Source of the DNA: Mycobacterium sp. AZCC_0083
Lineage (GTDB): Bacteria > Actinomycetota > Actinomycetes > Mycobacteriales > Mycobacteriaceae
DNA length: 64,000 nt
Direction of reading: 5' to 3'
Assembly (NCBI RefSeq): GCF_014202335.1
Contig: NZ_JACHGP010000005.1
Coordinates: 310,001 to 374,000, forward strand
The position numbers and the translations under genes were made by a program. Below the pieces are notes generated by a model. That model was not told the DNA's origin and did not search any database. It saw nothing but the letters and a program-made list of their open reading frames with translations. This document shows, piece after piece, positions 17,816-27,234 of this stretch; position 1 is the first letter of the stretch; each line of letters opens with the position of its first letter.

Positions 17816-18979
17816 TTACGGCCCCTGGTCCCAGCGGTACGCGATGGTCAGCGGGTTGCCCGGGTTGTTTGGGCCCCCGGCGGTGCACGGGCTGGGGTAC
17901 TGCCCGATTGTGCGGCCCCACTGAAGCTCCAGCTCGGTCAGATCGCACTCCCAACGGGTGCCGGTGAAGAATCCCGAGTCGATGCGGCTGAGCGTCAGGT
18001 CAACGATCGCCGTGAGGTTGGCGTAGTCCCCTCGCTGCCATTTTTCGATCGTCTCGTTCGGGAACGGGTAGGTGGGAATCAGGCCGAGTGATCGCGTCAG
18101 GCTGGGGCCCGCATTGGCCAGTGACTCCAACACGGGTCCTACCTGCTGTAGCTCCTTGACCAGATTTTCCTTGGTTTGGTTGACCGTGTCGGTGGTCAAG
18201 GCGCTGAACTTGCCAAGCTGATCGGCGGCCTCGACGAGGTTGTCCCGCTCGCCGTTGAGCACCGCGAGGGCCTCGGGGATGGTGTTGAGCGCCTTGTCCA
18301 GAACGGGTTGGCGCGCGGCAAACTTTCCGGCCAGCTGGTTCAGGCTGTCGGTGGCCGCAATGATGTCACCGGTTTGATCGTTGACGTATGCGGTGAACTT
18401 GTCCAGTTGCCCGATCAGACTGTGCAGGTCTTGCTCCCGCCCCCGGAACGCCGTGCTGAATGCCTCGGTGATGTCCTGTACCTGGCCTAGTCCGCCACCG
18501 TTGAGCACCATCGACAGCGCTGCCAGTGTCTGCTCGACCGTGGGAAAGGCTCCGCCCTGCGACAACGGAATGAGCGAGCCGTCGTGCAGCTTGCCTTGCG
18601 GTGGGGCGTCTTTCGGTGGTGCCAGCTCGACGTGCAACGACCCTAGCAAGCTGGTCTGGCCGAGCTTGATGGTCGCATTGGCGGGCACGTCGGCGTCGCC
18701 GTTGAGCTTCATCGTCAGAAGCGCATGCCAGCCCTGGCGCTCGATCTTGGTCACGGTGCCCACCGTTACGTCGGAGACCCGTACTCGTGCGTTCGGCTGC
18801 AGGTTGCTGATGTCCGGCATCTGTGCCTGGACCTCGAAAGAGCCAGGCCCACCACCCTGAGTGCCCGGCAGCGGAAGCGTGTTGAGCCCGCGCCAGCTGG
18901 CGCAACCACTGATCGCTGCCAGAACCACGATCGTCATCACCAGGGTCAGCGCCTTCCGGCGCGGTGAGTGCAGCCTCAT
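17816..18979 (-). CDS. mceE: MCE-family lipoprotein, MceE (LprK-type)
   Basis: A 387-residue protein with a signal peptide ending in the lipobox ISGC, so it is probably lipid-anchored after cleavage before Cys26. The MCE domain follows (QAQMPDISNLQPNARVRV...VGTVTKIE), then a helical channel region. A lipoprotein as fifth subunit is the hallmark of the MceE position. ATGA overlap with mceD and direct abutment with mceF show tight translational coupling. Confidence 0.93.
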   Translation of the reverse strand: MRLHSPRRKALTLVMTIVVLAAISGCASWRGLNTLPLPGTQGGGPGSFEVQAQMPDISNLQPNARVRVSDVTVGTVTKIERQGWHALLTMKLNGDADVPANATIKLGQTSLLGSLHVELAPPKDAPPQGKLHDGSLIPLSQGGAFPTVEQTLAALSMVLNGGGLGQVQDITEAFSTAFRGREQDLHSLIGQLDKFTAYVNDQTGDIIAATDSLNQLAGKFAARQPVLDKALNTIPEALAVLNGERDNLVEAADQLGKFSALTTDTVNQTKENLVKELQQVGPVLESLANAGPSLTRSLGLIPTYPFPNETIEKWQRGDYANLTAIVDLTLSRIDSGFFTGTRWECDLTELELQWGRTIGQYPSPCTAGGPNNPGNPLTIAYRWDQGP

Positions 18980-20301
18980 GAGCCACCTCCGGGCGGAACC
19001 ATCAGGCCGGGCAGGCCTGCGGTGGGATCGGTCGCGAGCGTCGGCGTATCCGCGGTCTGTGCTTCCGCGGGTAGCGGCGGGCCCGGCGGCGCCTCCGCGG
19101 GGGGCGGGACGTCGGCGGCCGGTGGAACGAAGTCAGGCCGCATCCAATCCTCGCTATAGGTGATCTCGTTTGGTCTGGCCTGTGGTCCGACGAAGAGGTT
19201 CTCCCCGATCGGGGGAAAGTTGTACTGACGGTTCTTCACGATCGGCGCCAGATATTGCGCGCAGAGCTTTGCCGATTGCTCACCGCCCATGCGGGAAGCC
19301 GACTGGATGGCACCGCAGAGGAACGAGATCGGGTTGGCGAAGTTGTTGATTGCCAGAGCGCCGGTCAGCGAGCCGTTGGCAGGCTCGTAGATGTTGTTGA
19401 AGTTCTGAATCGTCGAGGGGGCGATGTGCAGTGTCTGCTTGATGTCATCAAGGCTGCCGACCAGCACGTTCGTGATTGACGCCAACTTGTCCGACGTGGT
19501 GCCGATCGCTTCGCGGTTCTCCGCCGTAAAGCTCTGCACATCGCCGACCACCGAGTTGAGATCCTGGGCGGCCTGACCGACTTTGTTCGGGTCATCGGCC
19601 AACACCGAGGACACCGAGGCCAGGTTCTGGTTGAGCTGCTCGAGCAGATCGGTGCTGTCATGCAGCGCCGTCACCAGCGTCGAAAGGTTCTTGAAGGTGG
19701 CGAAGATGTCCTGGCTGTGGTCCCCGAGCGCGGACACCGCCTGAGACAACTTGATAACGGTGTCGCGGATGTTGGCACCTTGCCCCCGCAGGTTGGTCGC
19801 GGCGGTGCTGATGAATCCGCCGAGTGTGCTGAGACCCCCGGGCTTGGTGGGCTGCAACAGTTGGCTTACCCGCTCAAGTTGGACCTTGATGTCGTCCCAC
19901 TCGACCGGCACCGCGGTGCGGTCCTGTGGGATGACCGCGCCGTCCTCCATCGTTGGACCGCCCGCATATGGCGGCGTCAGCTGGATGGCTCTGCCCGTCA
20001 CCAGTTGAGGCGACAGGATCGCAGCCTTGACGTCGGCCGGCACCTTGTAGCGGGGATCGAACCAGAAGGTGATCTTTGCTCGTTCAGGCTGCGGCTCAAT
20101 CGTGTCGATCTTGCCCACCGGCACGCCCCGGATCAGCACGTCGTCGCCAGGGAACACCCCGGTGCTGTTCTCGAAATAGGCAACCACCTTGGTTCTGGCG
20201 AACTGGCCTGTCCCCCTCATCGCGACGAACACGCCGGCGGCGAGGACGACGACGAGCAACGCCGCTAGCACAACGCGCGGGCGTCGTAGTCGTGTCATCA
20301 T
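18976..20301 (-). CDS. mceD: MCE-family protein, MceD position
   Basis: A 441-residue MCE protein: membrane helix in residues about 8-28 (VVLAALLVVVLAAGVFVAM), MCE domain with STGVFPGDDVLIRGVPVGK, long helical stretch (many Asp/Ser/Asn heptads) and a Pro/Ala-rich C-terminal tail. Subunit D of the heterohexameric Mce lipid importer. The start (tandem ATG) overlaps the stop of mceC, and its own stop overlaps mceE. Confidence 0.93.
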   Translation of the reverse strand: MMTRLRRPRVVLAALLVVVLAAGVFVAMRGTGQFARTKVVAYFENSTGVFPGDDVLIRGVPVGKIDTIEPQPERAKITFWFDPRYKVPADVKAAILSPQLVTGRAIQLTPPYAGGPTMEDGAVIPQDRTAVPVEWDDIKVQLERVSQLLQPTKPGGLSTLGGFISTAATNLRGQGANIRDTVIKLSQAVSALGDHSQDIFATFKNLSTLVTALHDSTDLLEQLNQNLASVSSVLADDPNKVGQAAQDLNSVVGDVQSFTAENREAIGTTSDKLASITNVLVGSLDDIKQTLHIAPSTIQNFNNIYEPANGSLTGALAINNFANPISFLCGAIQSASRMGGEQSAKLCAQYLAPIVKNRQYNFPPIGENLFVGPQARPNEITYSEDWMRPDFVPPAADVPPPAEAPPGPPLPAEAQTADTPTLATDPTAGLPGLMVPPGGGS

Positions 20302-21635
20302 GGCTGGCCCCCAGGTTGATTCGGCGGCGGCACTTCACCGGGTGCGGTCACGTATACCGGAGCGGGCGTCGGCTCTGGTGTGGACTGCAGCTCCGGCGGC
20401 GACGGAGCGGGCGGACCCGGTGGCGGACCGCCCGGCGGCGGGGCAGGCAGGGGTTCGCGGTAGGGGTAACGGCCTGGGAATTGGGTCGGTAAGTTCGGAT
20501 CGGCGTTTCCGGTGATCGCGTCCGGCAGGTTCAGATGCGGCTCGCCGCCCTGCCCTGTCCGCGGGTATGGCATCGGTAGGGGCGGGGTCCCTGGCTGGCC
20601 GGTCTGCGGATCCGTTCGCTGCGACGGCAGCAAGGTGGCTGGGTCCAATCCCAAGTCGGAGAACGCCGCGTCGACGAAGGGCTGCACGAACTGTCCTGGG
20701 AACAGGTTGACCACATATGCCTTGAAGAACGGCCCCGAGGAAACAGATTCACCTAGCGACATGGCGTAGGAGTTGAGCAGCTTGATGGCCTGCTGCACGC
20801 GATCCTTGCGATCGTCGACGATCGTGAGCACTCCGTTGAGCTTGTCCAGCGCAGGGCGCAATTGCTGTCGGTTCTCGGCGATGAACCCCTTCAACTGCTG
20901 CGAAACGGCCGAGATGTTGGTCCAGATCTGATCCAGTGCAGCGCTTTGCGTCTGCAGCTGCGCCAGCAGGGCGTTGGTGTTGCGCACCAAGCTGACCACC
21001 TGGTCAGTGCGCTTGGCGAGCACACCCGTGGCCTTGGCCGCGTTGTCGAGCAGGGTGCGCAGTTGGGCGTCGCGTTCGTTGAGTGTCTGCGAGAACCGCG
21101 CCACGCCGGATACGGCATTTCGCAGATCCGGGGCGGTGTTGGCAAAGGTTTGCGAGAGGGTGGCCAATGAATCCGACAGCTGGTTGGTGTTCAGCCCGCT
21201 GATGGTGCTGGACAAGTCGCCAAGCGCGTCCGGCAGCTGGTAGGGCGACGCCGTCCGGTCGATCGGGATGGTGGCGGTCAGCTCGGTGTCGCCACGGGGT
21301 ATGACGTCCATCGCCTTGCTGCCCAGCAAGCTCTTGGTTTTGATCGCGGCCTCGGTGCGGTCCCCCAGAAAGACGTCCTTGTCGAGACTGAACGTGACCA
21401 GCACACCGGGCCCTTCGAGTTCGATGCTGGAGACCTTGCCTACTGGAAAGCCCGAGACGTCGACGGAGGCGCCTGTGTGTAGCCCTCCTGCGTCGGCGAA
21501 GTAGGCCGAATATTCGTTGGTCTGGTTCACGAAGGGCAGCTTCTGGTAGTTGAGTGCGCCCAGCACGAGGGTCAGCACTGCCGCGACGCCGACGGCGCCA
21601 ATGACCAAGGGGCTGCGCTCGGAGAATGTCTTCAT
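20298..21635 (-). CDS. mceC: MCE-family protein, MceC position
   Basis: A 445-residue MCE protein beginning MKTFSERSPL, a typical MceC N-terminus, with a membrane helix, the MCE domain (YFADAGGLHTGASVDVSGFP) and a helical region. The last roughly 100 residues are strongly Pro/Gly-rich, longer than in most paralogues. ATG 21635 overlaps the mceB stop by ATGA; a GTG four codons upstream (21647) is the alternative. Function as subunit C of the importer is inferred from order and family. Confidence 0.92.
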   Translation of the reverse strand: MKTFSERSPLVIGAVGVAAVLTLVLGALNYQKLPFVNQTNEYSAYFADAGGLHTGASVDVSGFPVGKVSSIELEGPGVLVTFSLDKDVFLGDRTEAAIKTKSLLGSKAMDVIPRGDTELTATIPIDRTASPYQLPDALGDLSSTISGLNTNQLSDSLATLSQTFANTAPDLRNAVSGVARFSQTLNERDAQLRTLLDNAAKATGVLAKRTDQVVSLVRNTNALLAQLQTQSAALDQIWTNISAVSQQLKGFIAENRQQLRPALDKLNGVLTIVDDRKDRVQQAIKLLNSYAMSLGESVSSGPFFKAYVVNLFPGQFVQPFVDAAFSDLGLDPATLLPSQRTDPQTGQPGTPPLPMPYPRTGQGGEPHLNLPDAITGNADPNLPTQFPGRYPYREPLPAPPPGGPPPGPPAPSPPELQSTPEPTPAPVYVTAPGEVPPPNQPGGQP

Positions 21636-22657
21636 CTGGGCGCGCACCGTCCCGTGCTCTGGCCTGCCACCTTGACGTAGACCGGCTGGCCGCCTTTGCC
21701 ATTGAGTTTCAGCACGACATCACAGAGATAGAAGCTGAAGAAATCGCCGTACATACCCTGACGGCCCAGCGCCCTGTACTTGTCGGGCAGGGTGTCAATG
21801 ATCTTTTCTACGTACTCGTGGTCGGCCAGCACGATGCCAGCGGTCCGGTCGGTCTCGTGGACCACCTTCTTCAAGGGCTCACGGGCTTGGGACATCAAGT
21901 CGGCGACCGAGCCGGCGGCGGCGTTGGTGTAGGCCACCGCGTTCGAAATGTCCACCTTGCGCTGCGCCAGATGATCGATCAGCTCCGACAGCGACGTCAC
22001 CGCTTTGTCCAGCTTGTCGCTTTGCCCGCCGAGCGACCCCAGCACCACGTTGAGGTTGGTGATGACCTGCCCGAAGAGCTGATCGCGGTCGGCCAGCGTG
22101 TTGGTCACTGCGGCCGCCTGGTCCAGGAACGAGCCGATCGTGGCACCCTGTCCCTGGAACGCCTGCAGCAACTGGCCGCTCAAATCGTTGACCTGGTCTG
22201 GACTCAACGCCCGGAACAGCGGCCGGAAGCCGCCGATCACTGCGTCCAGGTCCAATGCAGGTTGCGTGCGCGACAGGGGAATCGTATCGCCTGGGTTGAG
22301 TTTCTTGACTCCCCCGGCACCTTCATCCAGGGCCAGGTAGCGGTCGCCGAACAGGTTGTCGTACCGGATCACTGCCTGGCTTCCTTCTGTGAGAACAACG
22401 GAATCGTCGGCGGTGAACTCGACCCGCACGGTCGAATCCCGGTTCACGGAGATGTTCTGAACCTTGCCGACCTCCACGCCGGCGATCCGCACCAGACTGT
22501 TCTTTCTCATGTTGGACACGTTGCTGAACACGGCGGAGTACGTCTTACCCTCGGTGAACCGGAACTCTGCGAAAATCGTCAGCAGCACGAACGCACCGAA
22601 TAGGCAGACCGTCAAGAAGATGGTCAGACGCCAGGCGGCTCCTCTGAAGTTGTCCAT
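21632..22657 (-). CDS. mceB: MCE-family protein, MceB position
   Basis: A 341-residue MCE protein, the usual length of MceB, without a proline tail. It has a membrane helix (LTIFLTVCLFGAFVLLTIFA), MCE domain (VSNMRKNSLVRIAGVEVGKV) and a C-terminal helical region ending in a Cys-containing DFFSFYLCDVVLKL segment typical of MceB. ATG 22657 has GGAGGAAAG just upstream, which settles the start. It follows mceA after 34 bases and overlaps mceC. Confidence 0.93.
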   Translation of the reverse strand: MDNFRGAAWRLTIFLTVCLFGAFVLLTIFAEFRFTEGKTYSAVFSNVSNMRKNSLVRIAGVEVGKVQNISVNRDSTVRVEFTADDSVVLTEGSQAVIRYDNLFGDRYLALDEGAGGVKKLNPGDTIPLSRTQPALDLDAVIGGFRPLFRALSPDQVNDLSGQLLQAFQGQGATIGSFLDQAAAVTNTLADRDQLFGQVITNLNVVLGSLGGQSDKLDKAVTSLSELIDHLAQRKVDISNAVAYTNAAAGSVADLMSQAREPLKKVVHETDRTAGIVLADHEYVEKIIDTLPDKYRALGRQGMYGDFFSFYLCDVVLKLNGKGGQPVYVKVAGQSTGRCAPR

Positions 22658-22691
22658 CAGCTTTCCTCCGGGTTGTGCAAATCGTCGGCGG

Positions 22692-24071
22692 TCACGGTGG
22701 CGTCTGGCCGTTCTGGTCTGGCTGAGCTGGGCCTGGGCCGGGTGGTGCCGGTGGCAATCCGGGCCATAGCGGCACCCCGCCGGGCCCGTATAGCGCCGCA
22801 CCGTACGGAGGTGCGCCCGGATATGAGACCGGCCCGATTGCCGGCCCGGGGATGCACTGTCGGATGCTGGGCGGCTGGGGTATGGCCCGGGTTACCGGTA
22901 GGTAGTCGTTCCAGCACGGATGCCCGATGCCCGGGTTGGGCCGCATATCGAGGCCGGTTCCCCATCCGGTGTTCGTGACGAGCTGGCGCACCGGGAAGTT
23001 CTTCGTGGCGTCGGGCAACGAGCCACACCCGGGTTTTCCTCCGGGTCCGCCCTTGGCCGCCACGGTGGGCAGGTTGTCGGGATAGGCGTAGGGGTCGTTG
23101 CCGAGCAGCAGGCCGACGTCGAGGTTGATCGTCCGGCCGTCAGCGCCACCCCACACCGAATAGCCGCCGTTGTTGAGGAACCACGTCGCCCCTTGCAGCC
23201 AGCAGGTGTACTCCGGGTTGTACTTGAGCAACAGGTTCGTCGTCGGCTCGAGGGTGTTGACCGACTTTATGAAACTGTCCTTGCTCGAGCCGAGCAGTTC
23301 GGTCCCCGACTTCGACAAGCCGATGACGTTGAGCAGCAAGGTGTCCAGCGCGCTCGAATGCTTCACGACGGTCGTGGCGGTGGTGCTGGAGGCGTCGAGG
23401 ATAGTCAGAATGTCGTCGGCGGCCGTGGCGTAGGTGTCGTTGAACTTCTTGAACGACTGCCAGTCTGCGCGGATGGTCTCACTGCGTGCGTTGAGTGCGG
23501 TCAACACTTCGTTGAGGTCGGTGGTGGCCTGGCCCATCCGCTCGCCCTGCCCGCGTACTCCCTCGGCAACGGCGCTGAGCACCGCGTTCAGCTTCGCCGG
23601 ATCGACCATGTCAAGCAGATCCACGACGTTCTCGAAGACCGTGTTCACCTCAGTGGTGACGTTGTTCGAAATCAGCTCTGCACCGGCGGCCAGCCGGGCA
23701 GCACTCGGGTTCTGCGGGTACTCCAAGTCGACGAACTTGGCGCCGAACGCCGTGGTCACCCGGATTTTTGCCTGCACGTTAGCCGGGATGTAGCGGATCT
23801 GGTCGGGCTGGATCTCAAGCGTCAACCTGGCCCCGTCCTTGGCGGTCGAGACCTGGCTCACCCGTCCTACCTGCACGCCGCGCAGCTTGACCTTGGCGTT
23901 GGTTTCCATGATTAGCCCGGACCGATCCGATGTCAGGGTCACCGGGACGTAGGACCTGAACGTGCCGGCAAAGATGGCCGCGGTGGCCACCAGGAATGCG
24001 ACGATCGCCGTCACCAGGATCACCGTCCACCATCCGGTGGGGATCCGTTGTTCTCCTGGCCGTGGTTCCAT
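22692..24071 (-). CDS. mceA: MCE-family protein, MceA position
   Basis: A 459-residue MCE protein, first of the six: N-terminal membrane helix (VILVTAIVAFLVATAAIFAG), MCE domain with SGLIMETNAKVKLRGVQVG, helical region, a C-terminal domain with Cys in PEYTCWLQGA, and a Pro/Gly-rich end. MceA and its five partners form a periplasm-spanning tube on the YrbE permease pair. It starts five bases after yrbEB. The operon type (mce1 to mce8 or so) cannot be fixed by eye. Confidence 0.93.
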   Translation of the reverse strand: MEPRPGEQRIPTGWWTVILVTAIVAFLVATAAIFAGTFRSYVPVTLTSDRSGLIMETNAKVKLRGVQVGRVSQVSTAKDGARLTLEIQPDQIRYIPANVQAKIRVTTAFGAKFVDLEYPQNPSAARLAAGAELISNNVTTEVNTVFENVVDLLDMVDPAKLNAVLSAVAEGVRGQGERMGQATTDLNEVLTALNARSETIRADWQSFKKFNDTYATAADDILTILDASSTTATTVVKHSSALDTLLLNVIGLSKSGTELLGSSKDSFIKSVNTLEPTTNLLLKYNPEYTCWLQGATWFLNNGGYSVWGGADGRTINLDVGLLLGNDPYAYPDNLPTVAAKGGPGGKPGCGSLPDATKNFPVRQLVTNTGWGTGLDMRPNPGIGHPCWNDYLPVTRAIPQPPSIRQCIPGPAIGPVSYPGAPPYGAALYGPGGVPLWPGLPPAPPGPGPAQPDQNGQTPP

Positions 24072-24076
24072 AGCCG

Positions 24077-24931
24077 CTACCCCGCCAGGTTGAAGTTGCC
24101 GGACTGCCCATAGACGGCGAGCGAGATCATCGCGATCTCAACCGCCGCGATCACCATCGAGGTGCGCACCGCCCGGCCGACTGCCTCGCCCACGCCGGCA
24201 GGCCCACCGCTGGCGGTGTACCCGTAGTAGGTGTGCACCAGCATGATGACGACCGTCATTGCCACGCATTGGAAGAACGACCAGACCAGATCCGTGGGGT
24301 TGAGGAATGTGTTGAAGTAGTGGTCGTAGACGCCGGATCCCTGGCCGTAAATGGCGGTGGTGCCGACGCGGGCGGCCAGGAAGGCCATCATGACCGCAAC
24401 GCAGTACAGCGGGATGACCACGATCACCCCGGCGAGCACGCGCGTCGATGCCAGGTAGGTGACGCTGCGGATTCCGATCACTTCCAGGGCGTCGATCTCT
24501 TCGTTGATCCGCATCGCACCGATCTGCGCTGTGGCGCCAGCTCCGATGGTTGCCGATAACGCAACGGAGGTGGTTCCGGGCACGATCAGCCGGACGTTGA
24601 AGAATGCCGACGCGAATCCGGTGAGGGCTTCCACACCGACGGAACCCAATTGGTTGTATCCCTGCACCGCGACCAACGCTCCGGTGGTCATCGTGAGAAA
24701 GCCGACGATCGCGACGGTTCCGCCGACCACCGCCAGCGCTCCGGAACCCAATCCCATCTGAGCGATCAACCGCAACAATTCGGTCCGGTAGTTGATGATC
24801 GCATCGGGAATCGCCTTGAGTGTCTTGGCGTAGAACCGTGTCTGAGTCCCGATCCGCATCCACCCGGCGACCAGGCTGGCCCTGCTGCTTTTCAGCCGTG
24901 CATACTGTTTGCTGGGAATGGTCGCCGTCAT
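24077..24931 (-). CDS. yrbEB: YrbEB-type Mce transporter permease
   Basis: A 284-residue MlaE/YrbE permease with about five membrane helices and the conserved segment GAGATAQIGAMRINEEIDAL, the equivalent of the ABC-importer coupling motif (EEIDALEVIG). The C-terminal part carries SGGPAGVGEAVGRAVR. Together with YrbEA it forms the inner-membrane channel energised by an MceG-type ATPase, which is not encoded in this window. It lies 12 bases after yrbEA. Confidence 0.95.
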   Translation of the reverse strand: MTATIPSKQYARLKSSRASLVAGWMRIGTQTRFYAKTLKAIPDAIINYRTELLRLIAQMGLGSGALAVVGGTVAIVGFLTMTTGALVAVQGYNQLGSVGVEALTGFASAFFNVRLIVPGTTSVALSATIGAGATAQIGAMRINEEIDALEVIGIRSVTYLASTRVLAGVIVVIPLYCVAVMMAFLAARVGTTAIYGQGSGVYDHYFNTFLNPTDLVWSFFQCVAMTVVIMLVHTYYGYTASGGPAGVGEAVGRAVRTSMVIAAVEIAMISLAVYGQSGNFNLAG

Positions 24932-24943
24932 GGGATGCTCACC

Positions 24944-25714
24944 TCAGGAGACCGTGAACTGGATGCCGACGGCGGTCACGATCACATTGATCGCAAACAA
25001 CACCATGAAGGTGAACACCACGGTCTCGTTGACCGCGTTGCCGACACCGGCCGGGCCACCGCCGACCGAAATGCCCTTGTAGCAAGCGATGAGCCCGGCG
25101 CCGAGCCCGAACAGCATCGCCTTGACCATCGAGACGACGACGTCGGCTGTGCCGGTGAGCAGAGTCAGGCCGGCGATGAACGCACCTGCCGAAACATGCT
25201 GGATGAACACGCAGAACAAGAATGCCCCGGTCAAGCCGACCAGGATCACCGTCGCCGACAGCGCCAACGACACGGTGGTTGCCGCCAACACGCGCGGAAC
25301 CACAAGCGCCTGAATGGGATTGATCCCCATCACCCGCAGTGCATCCAGTTCGTCCCGAATGGTCCGGGCCCCCAGATCGGCGCACATCGCGGTGGCGCCC
25401 GCGCCCGAGACCACCAGCACCGTGACGATCGGGCCGATCTGATTGACAGTGCCGATCGCGGCACCCGTCCCGGAGAAATCCGCAGCGCCGAACTCGGTCA
25501 GCAGGATGTTGAAGGTGAACACCAGCAGTACCGAGTACGGCATGGTCAACATCAACGCCGGTAGTACCGAGACGCGTGCCACGAACCATGACTGGAGGAC
25601 GTACTCGTGCCAGGCGAACGGCGGCTTGAACAACTGGACCAAGGTGTCAAGGGACATTGCAAAGAAGTCGCCGAGTGCGCGCACCGGCTTGGTGGCAGTA
25701 GACGTCGCCGTCAT
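24944..25714 (-). CDS. yrbEA: YrbEA-type Mce transporter permease
   Basis: A 256-residue MlaE/YrbE permease with about five membrane helices and the coupling segment GARTIRDELDALRVMGINP. First gene of the mce operon. ATG 25714 is preferred; a GTG five codons upstream is in frame. The 200 bases upstream (25715-25921) must contain the operon promoter; I see no copy of the operator described elsewhere in this window there, so the operon may not belong to that regulon. Confidence 0.94.
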   Translation of the reverse strand: MTATSTATKPVRALGDFFAMSLDTLVQLFKPPFAWHEYVLQSWFVARVSVLPALMLTMPYSVLLVFTFNILLTEFGAADFSGTGAAIGTVNQIGPIVTVLVVSGAGATAMCADLGARTIRDELDALRVMGINPIQALVVPRVLAATTVSLALSATVILVGLTGAFLFCVFIQHVSAGAFIAGLTLLTGTADVVVSMVKAMLFGLGAGLIACYKGISVGGGPAGVGNAVNETVVFTFMVLFAINVIVTAVGIQFTVS

Positions 25715-25921
25715 CCCGTCCGCCCCCACGACCCGGTCGTCTTCACCCGATGTTGCGCATCGTCACGCTCAGCCGTCGGCATGGCGGAACGGTATCGACC
25801 CGATCACTACGGTGACTGCTCCACCAAGAGGGATTATCGGTACCTCGTCAGAGTCACTTCAACCTGTGGTGCGGCACCCGTCGCTTCGTCGGTCTGCACA
25901 GCACCCAAACTTGCGTCCGCG

Positions 25922-26243
25922 TCAATCCCTGATACCAGTGGTTCCGCCGTCTCGGTACTCACCTGCGGAAATGCCTGGCTGGCAAGAGTTTTCGCGGATG
26001 CGCAATTCGACGCGCCGGACCTTGCCCGAGATGGTCTTCGGTAGTTCCGTGAGGTCGATGAGCCGGATGCGTTGATAGGCAGCCAATCTGCCGGGGGTCG
26101 AACCAGCCCAGCGCCAAATTGAACCGCTCCGCAACCATCGGGCCGGGTCGAACCCGCTCGCCGGCGGCCTCGTGGTCCTCGCGGTGTCGCACCAGCAGGT
26201 CGCGCGCCGCGCGGTACGCTGCTCCCCCTGACTCTCGATCCAT
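25922..26243 (-). pseudogene. acyl-CoA synthetase reduced to its N- and C-terminal ends
   Basis: From ATG 26243 the minus strand encodes an acyl-CoA-synthetase-like N-terminus (YRAARDLLVRHREDHEA, then VAERFNLALGWFDP). It then jumps within a few bases and in another frame to a typical C-terminus (AYQRIRLIDLTELPKTISGK, VRRVELRIRE), where Lys in SGK is the A10 lysine. About 450 residues, including the whole AMP-binding core, are missing. It is a clear internal deletion plus frame change, so it makes no active enzyme. Confidence 0.8.
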
Positions 26244-26325
26244 GGATCCATACCCCTGTCTTCGATTGATGGGAGACTTGCTCTGCGCCGTCACCGCGGC
26301 GCCGACCCGGACGAGGAGGCTGCGC

Positions 26326-27060
26326 GTGGCACCTCGCGAGCCTGCGCTGCGCTCCTCTCGGGCTGAACGAGTTGCGGCCGATCTCGAGCACGAGATCCTC
26401 AGCGCCCGCCTGCCGATCGGTGCCCACCTTGGCCGCCGGTCGGAGCTCATGGACCGATTCGGTATCAGCCCGACCGTGATGAACGAGACGCTGCGCATCC
26501 TGCGTGATCGCGACCTGGTGAGCGTCCGGCCGGGGCCCGGTGGCGGGATCACCGTGGCCAGCGCACCCCCACAAGTCCGCGTCGGCGCGCTCGACCTGTG
26601 GTTTCAGACCTCCACGCCGCACCCTCTCGACCTTTTCGAAGCCCGGTTGTATTTGGAATTCGGACTGACCAAGGCGGCGTTCGAGCGGGCCACCCCCGAC
26701 GACGTCGGCGCGATGCGCGCGGCAATGACCACGCTGCGGGCCAGCACAACCAGTGCGCAGCAGTTCTTCGACGGGGTGTTGGCGTTTCACGGCGTCGTCG
26801 CAGCCGCGGCGCACATTCCCGTACTGGAGGGGATGCATCAGCTCGTGGTGACCAGCATCAGGGCGGTGTTGACCCGGGTGGTGTTCGTCGGCGACCACCA
26901 GGAGCTGCTGGCCAGGAGTTTGGACGTGCACGACGACATCGTGGCGTCGATCGCGCTGCATGATCAGCCGTCGTTCGTCGACGCCATCAACCGCCATGAT
27001 CACGACCTGATCCGCGCCGACGACCCGGACCGCACGCCGGACACCCCGCAGCATCCCTGA
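26326..27060 (+). CDS. GntR-family regulator (FCD type), probable regulator of the aromatic operon
   Basis: A 244-residue regulator: N-terminal winged helix (LEHEILSARLPIGAHLGRRS then MDRFGISPTVMNETLRILR with basic wing) and a C-terminal FCD ligand domain. GTG 26326 is chosen because AGGAGG stands six bases before it and the winged helix starts right after; the frame is open much further up. The gene lies directly upstream of, and in the same direction as, the ring-cleavage operon. FCD proteins often bind small carboxylates, so an aromatic acid or pathway product is a reasonable ligand guess. Confidence 0.85.
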   Translation: MAPREPALRSSRAERVAADLEHEILSARLPIGAHLGRRSELMDRFGISPTVMNETLRILRDRDLVSVRPGPGGGITVASAPPQVRVGALDLWFQTSTPHPLDLFEARLYLEFGLTKAAFERATPDDVGAMRAAMTTLRASTTSAQQFFDGVLAFHGVVAAAAHIPVLEGMHQLVVTSIRAVLTRVVFVGDHQELLARSLDVHDDIVASIALHDQPSFVDAINRHDHDLIRADDPDRTPDTPQHP

Positions 27061-27154
27061 CCGACGTCGCCCGCGATCTGCCGGGTACCTCTGCATTTCA
27101 CGTTTCCACGTTGGGTTGCGTCCTGCGCGCATACGCTCCACCACCACCTCCTCG

Positions 27155-27205
27155 CTGTGATCCACAGCATTGTGAATGCATGTCTTGAATTATGCAGTCA
27201 TAATT
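27155..27205. promoter_or_regulatory. three consecutive inverted repeats upstream of the aromatic operon
   Basis: Within 51 bases lie CTGTG-ATC-CACAG (27155-27167), GCATT-GTG-AATGC (27167-27179) and AATTATG-CAGT-CATAATT (27188-27205), all exact. The stretch is markedly A+T-richer than its surroundings and lies between the GntR gene and the amidohydrolase, so it is probably the operator/promoter of the catabolic operon. Confidence 0.6.
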
Positions 27206-27234
27206 GCTACGTTTGAAAGCGACCAGTCCCCTAG

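Noticed and set aside
25834..27165. 443-residue minus-strand open frame opposite the GntR gene
   Set aside because: Low-complexity antisense frame; the plus-strand GntR gene has a perfect ribosome site and clear winged-helix and FCD domains.
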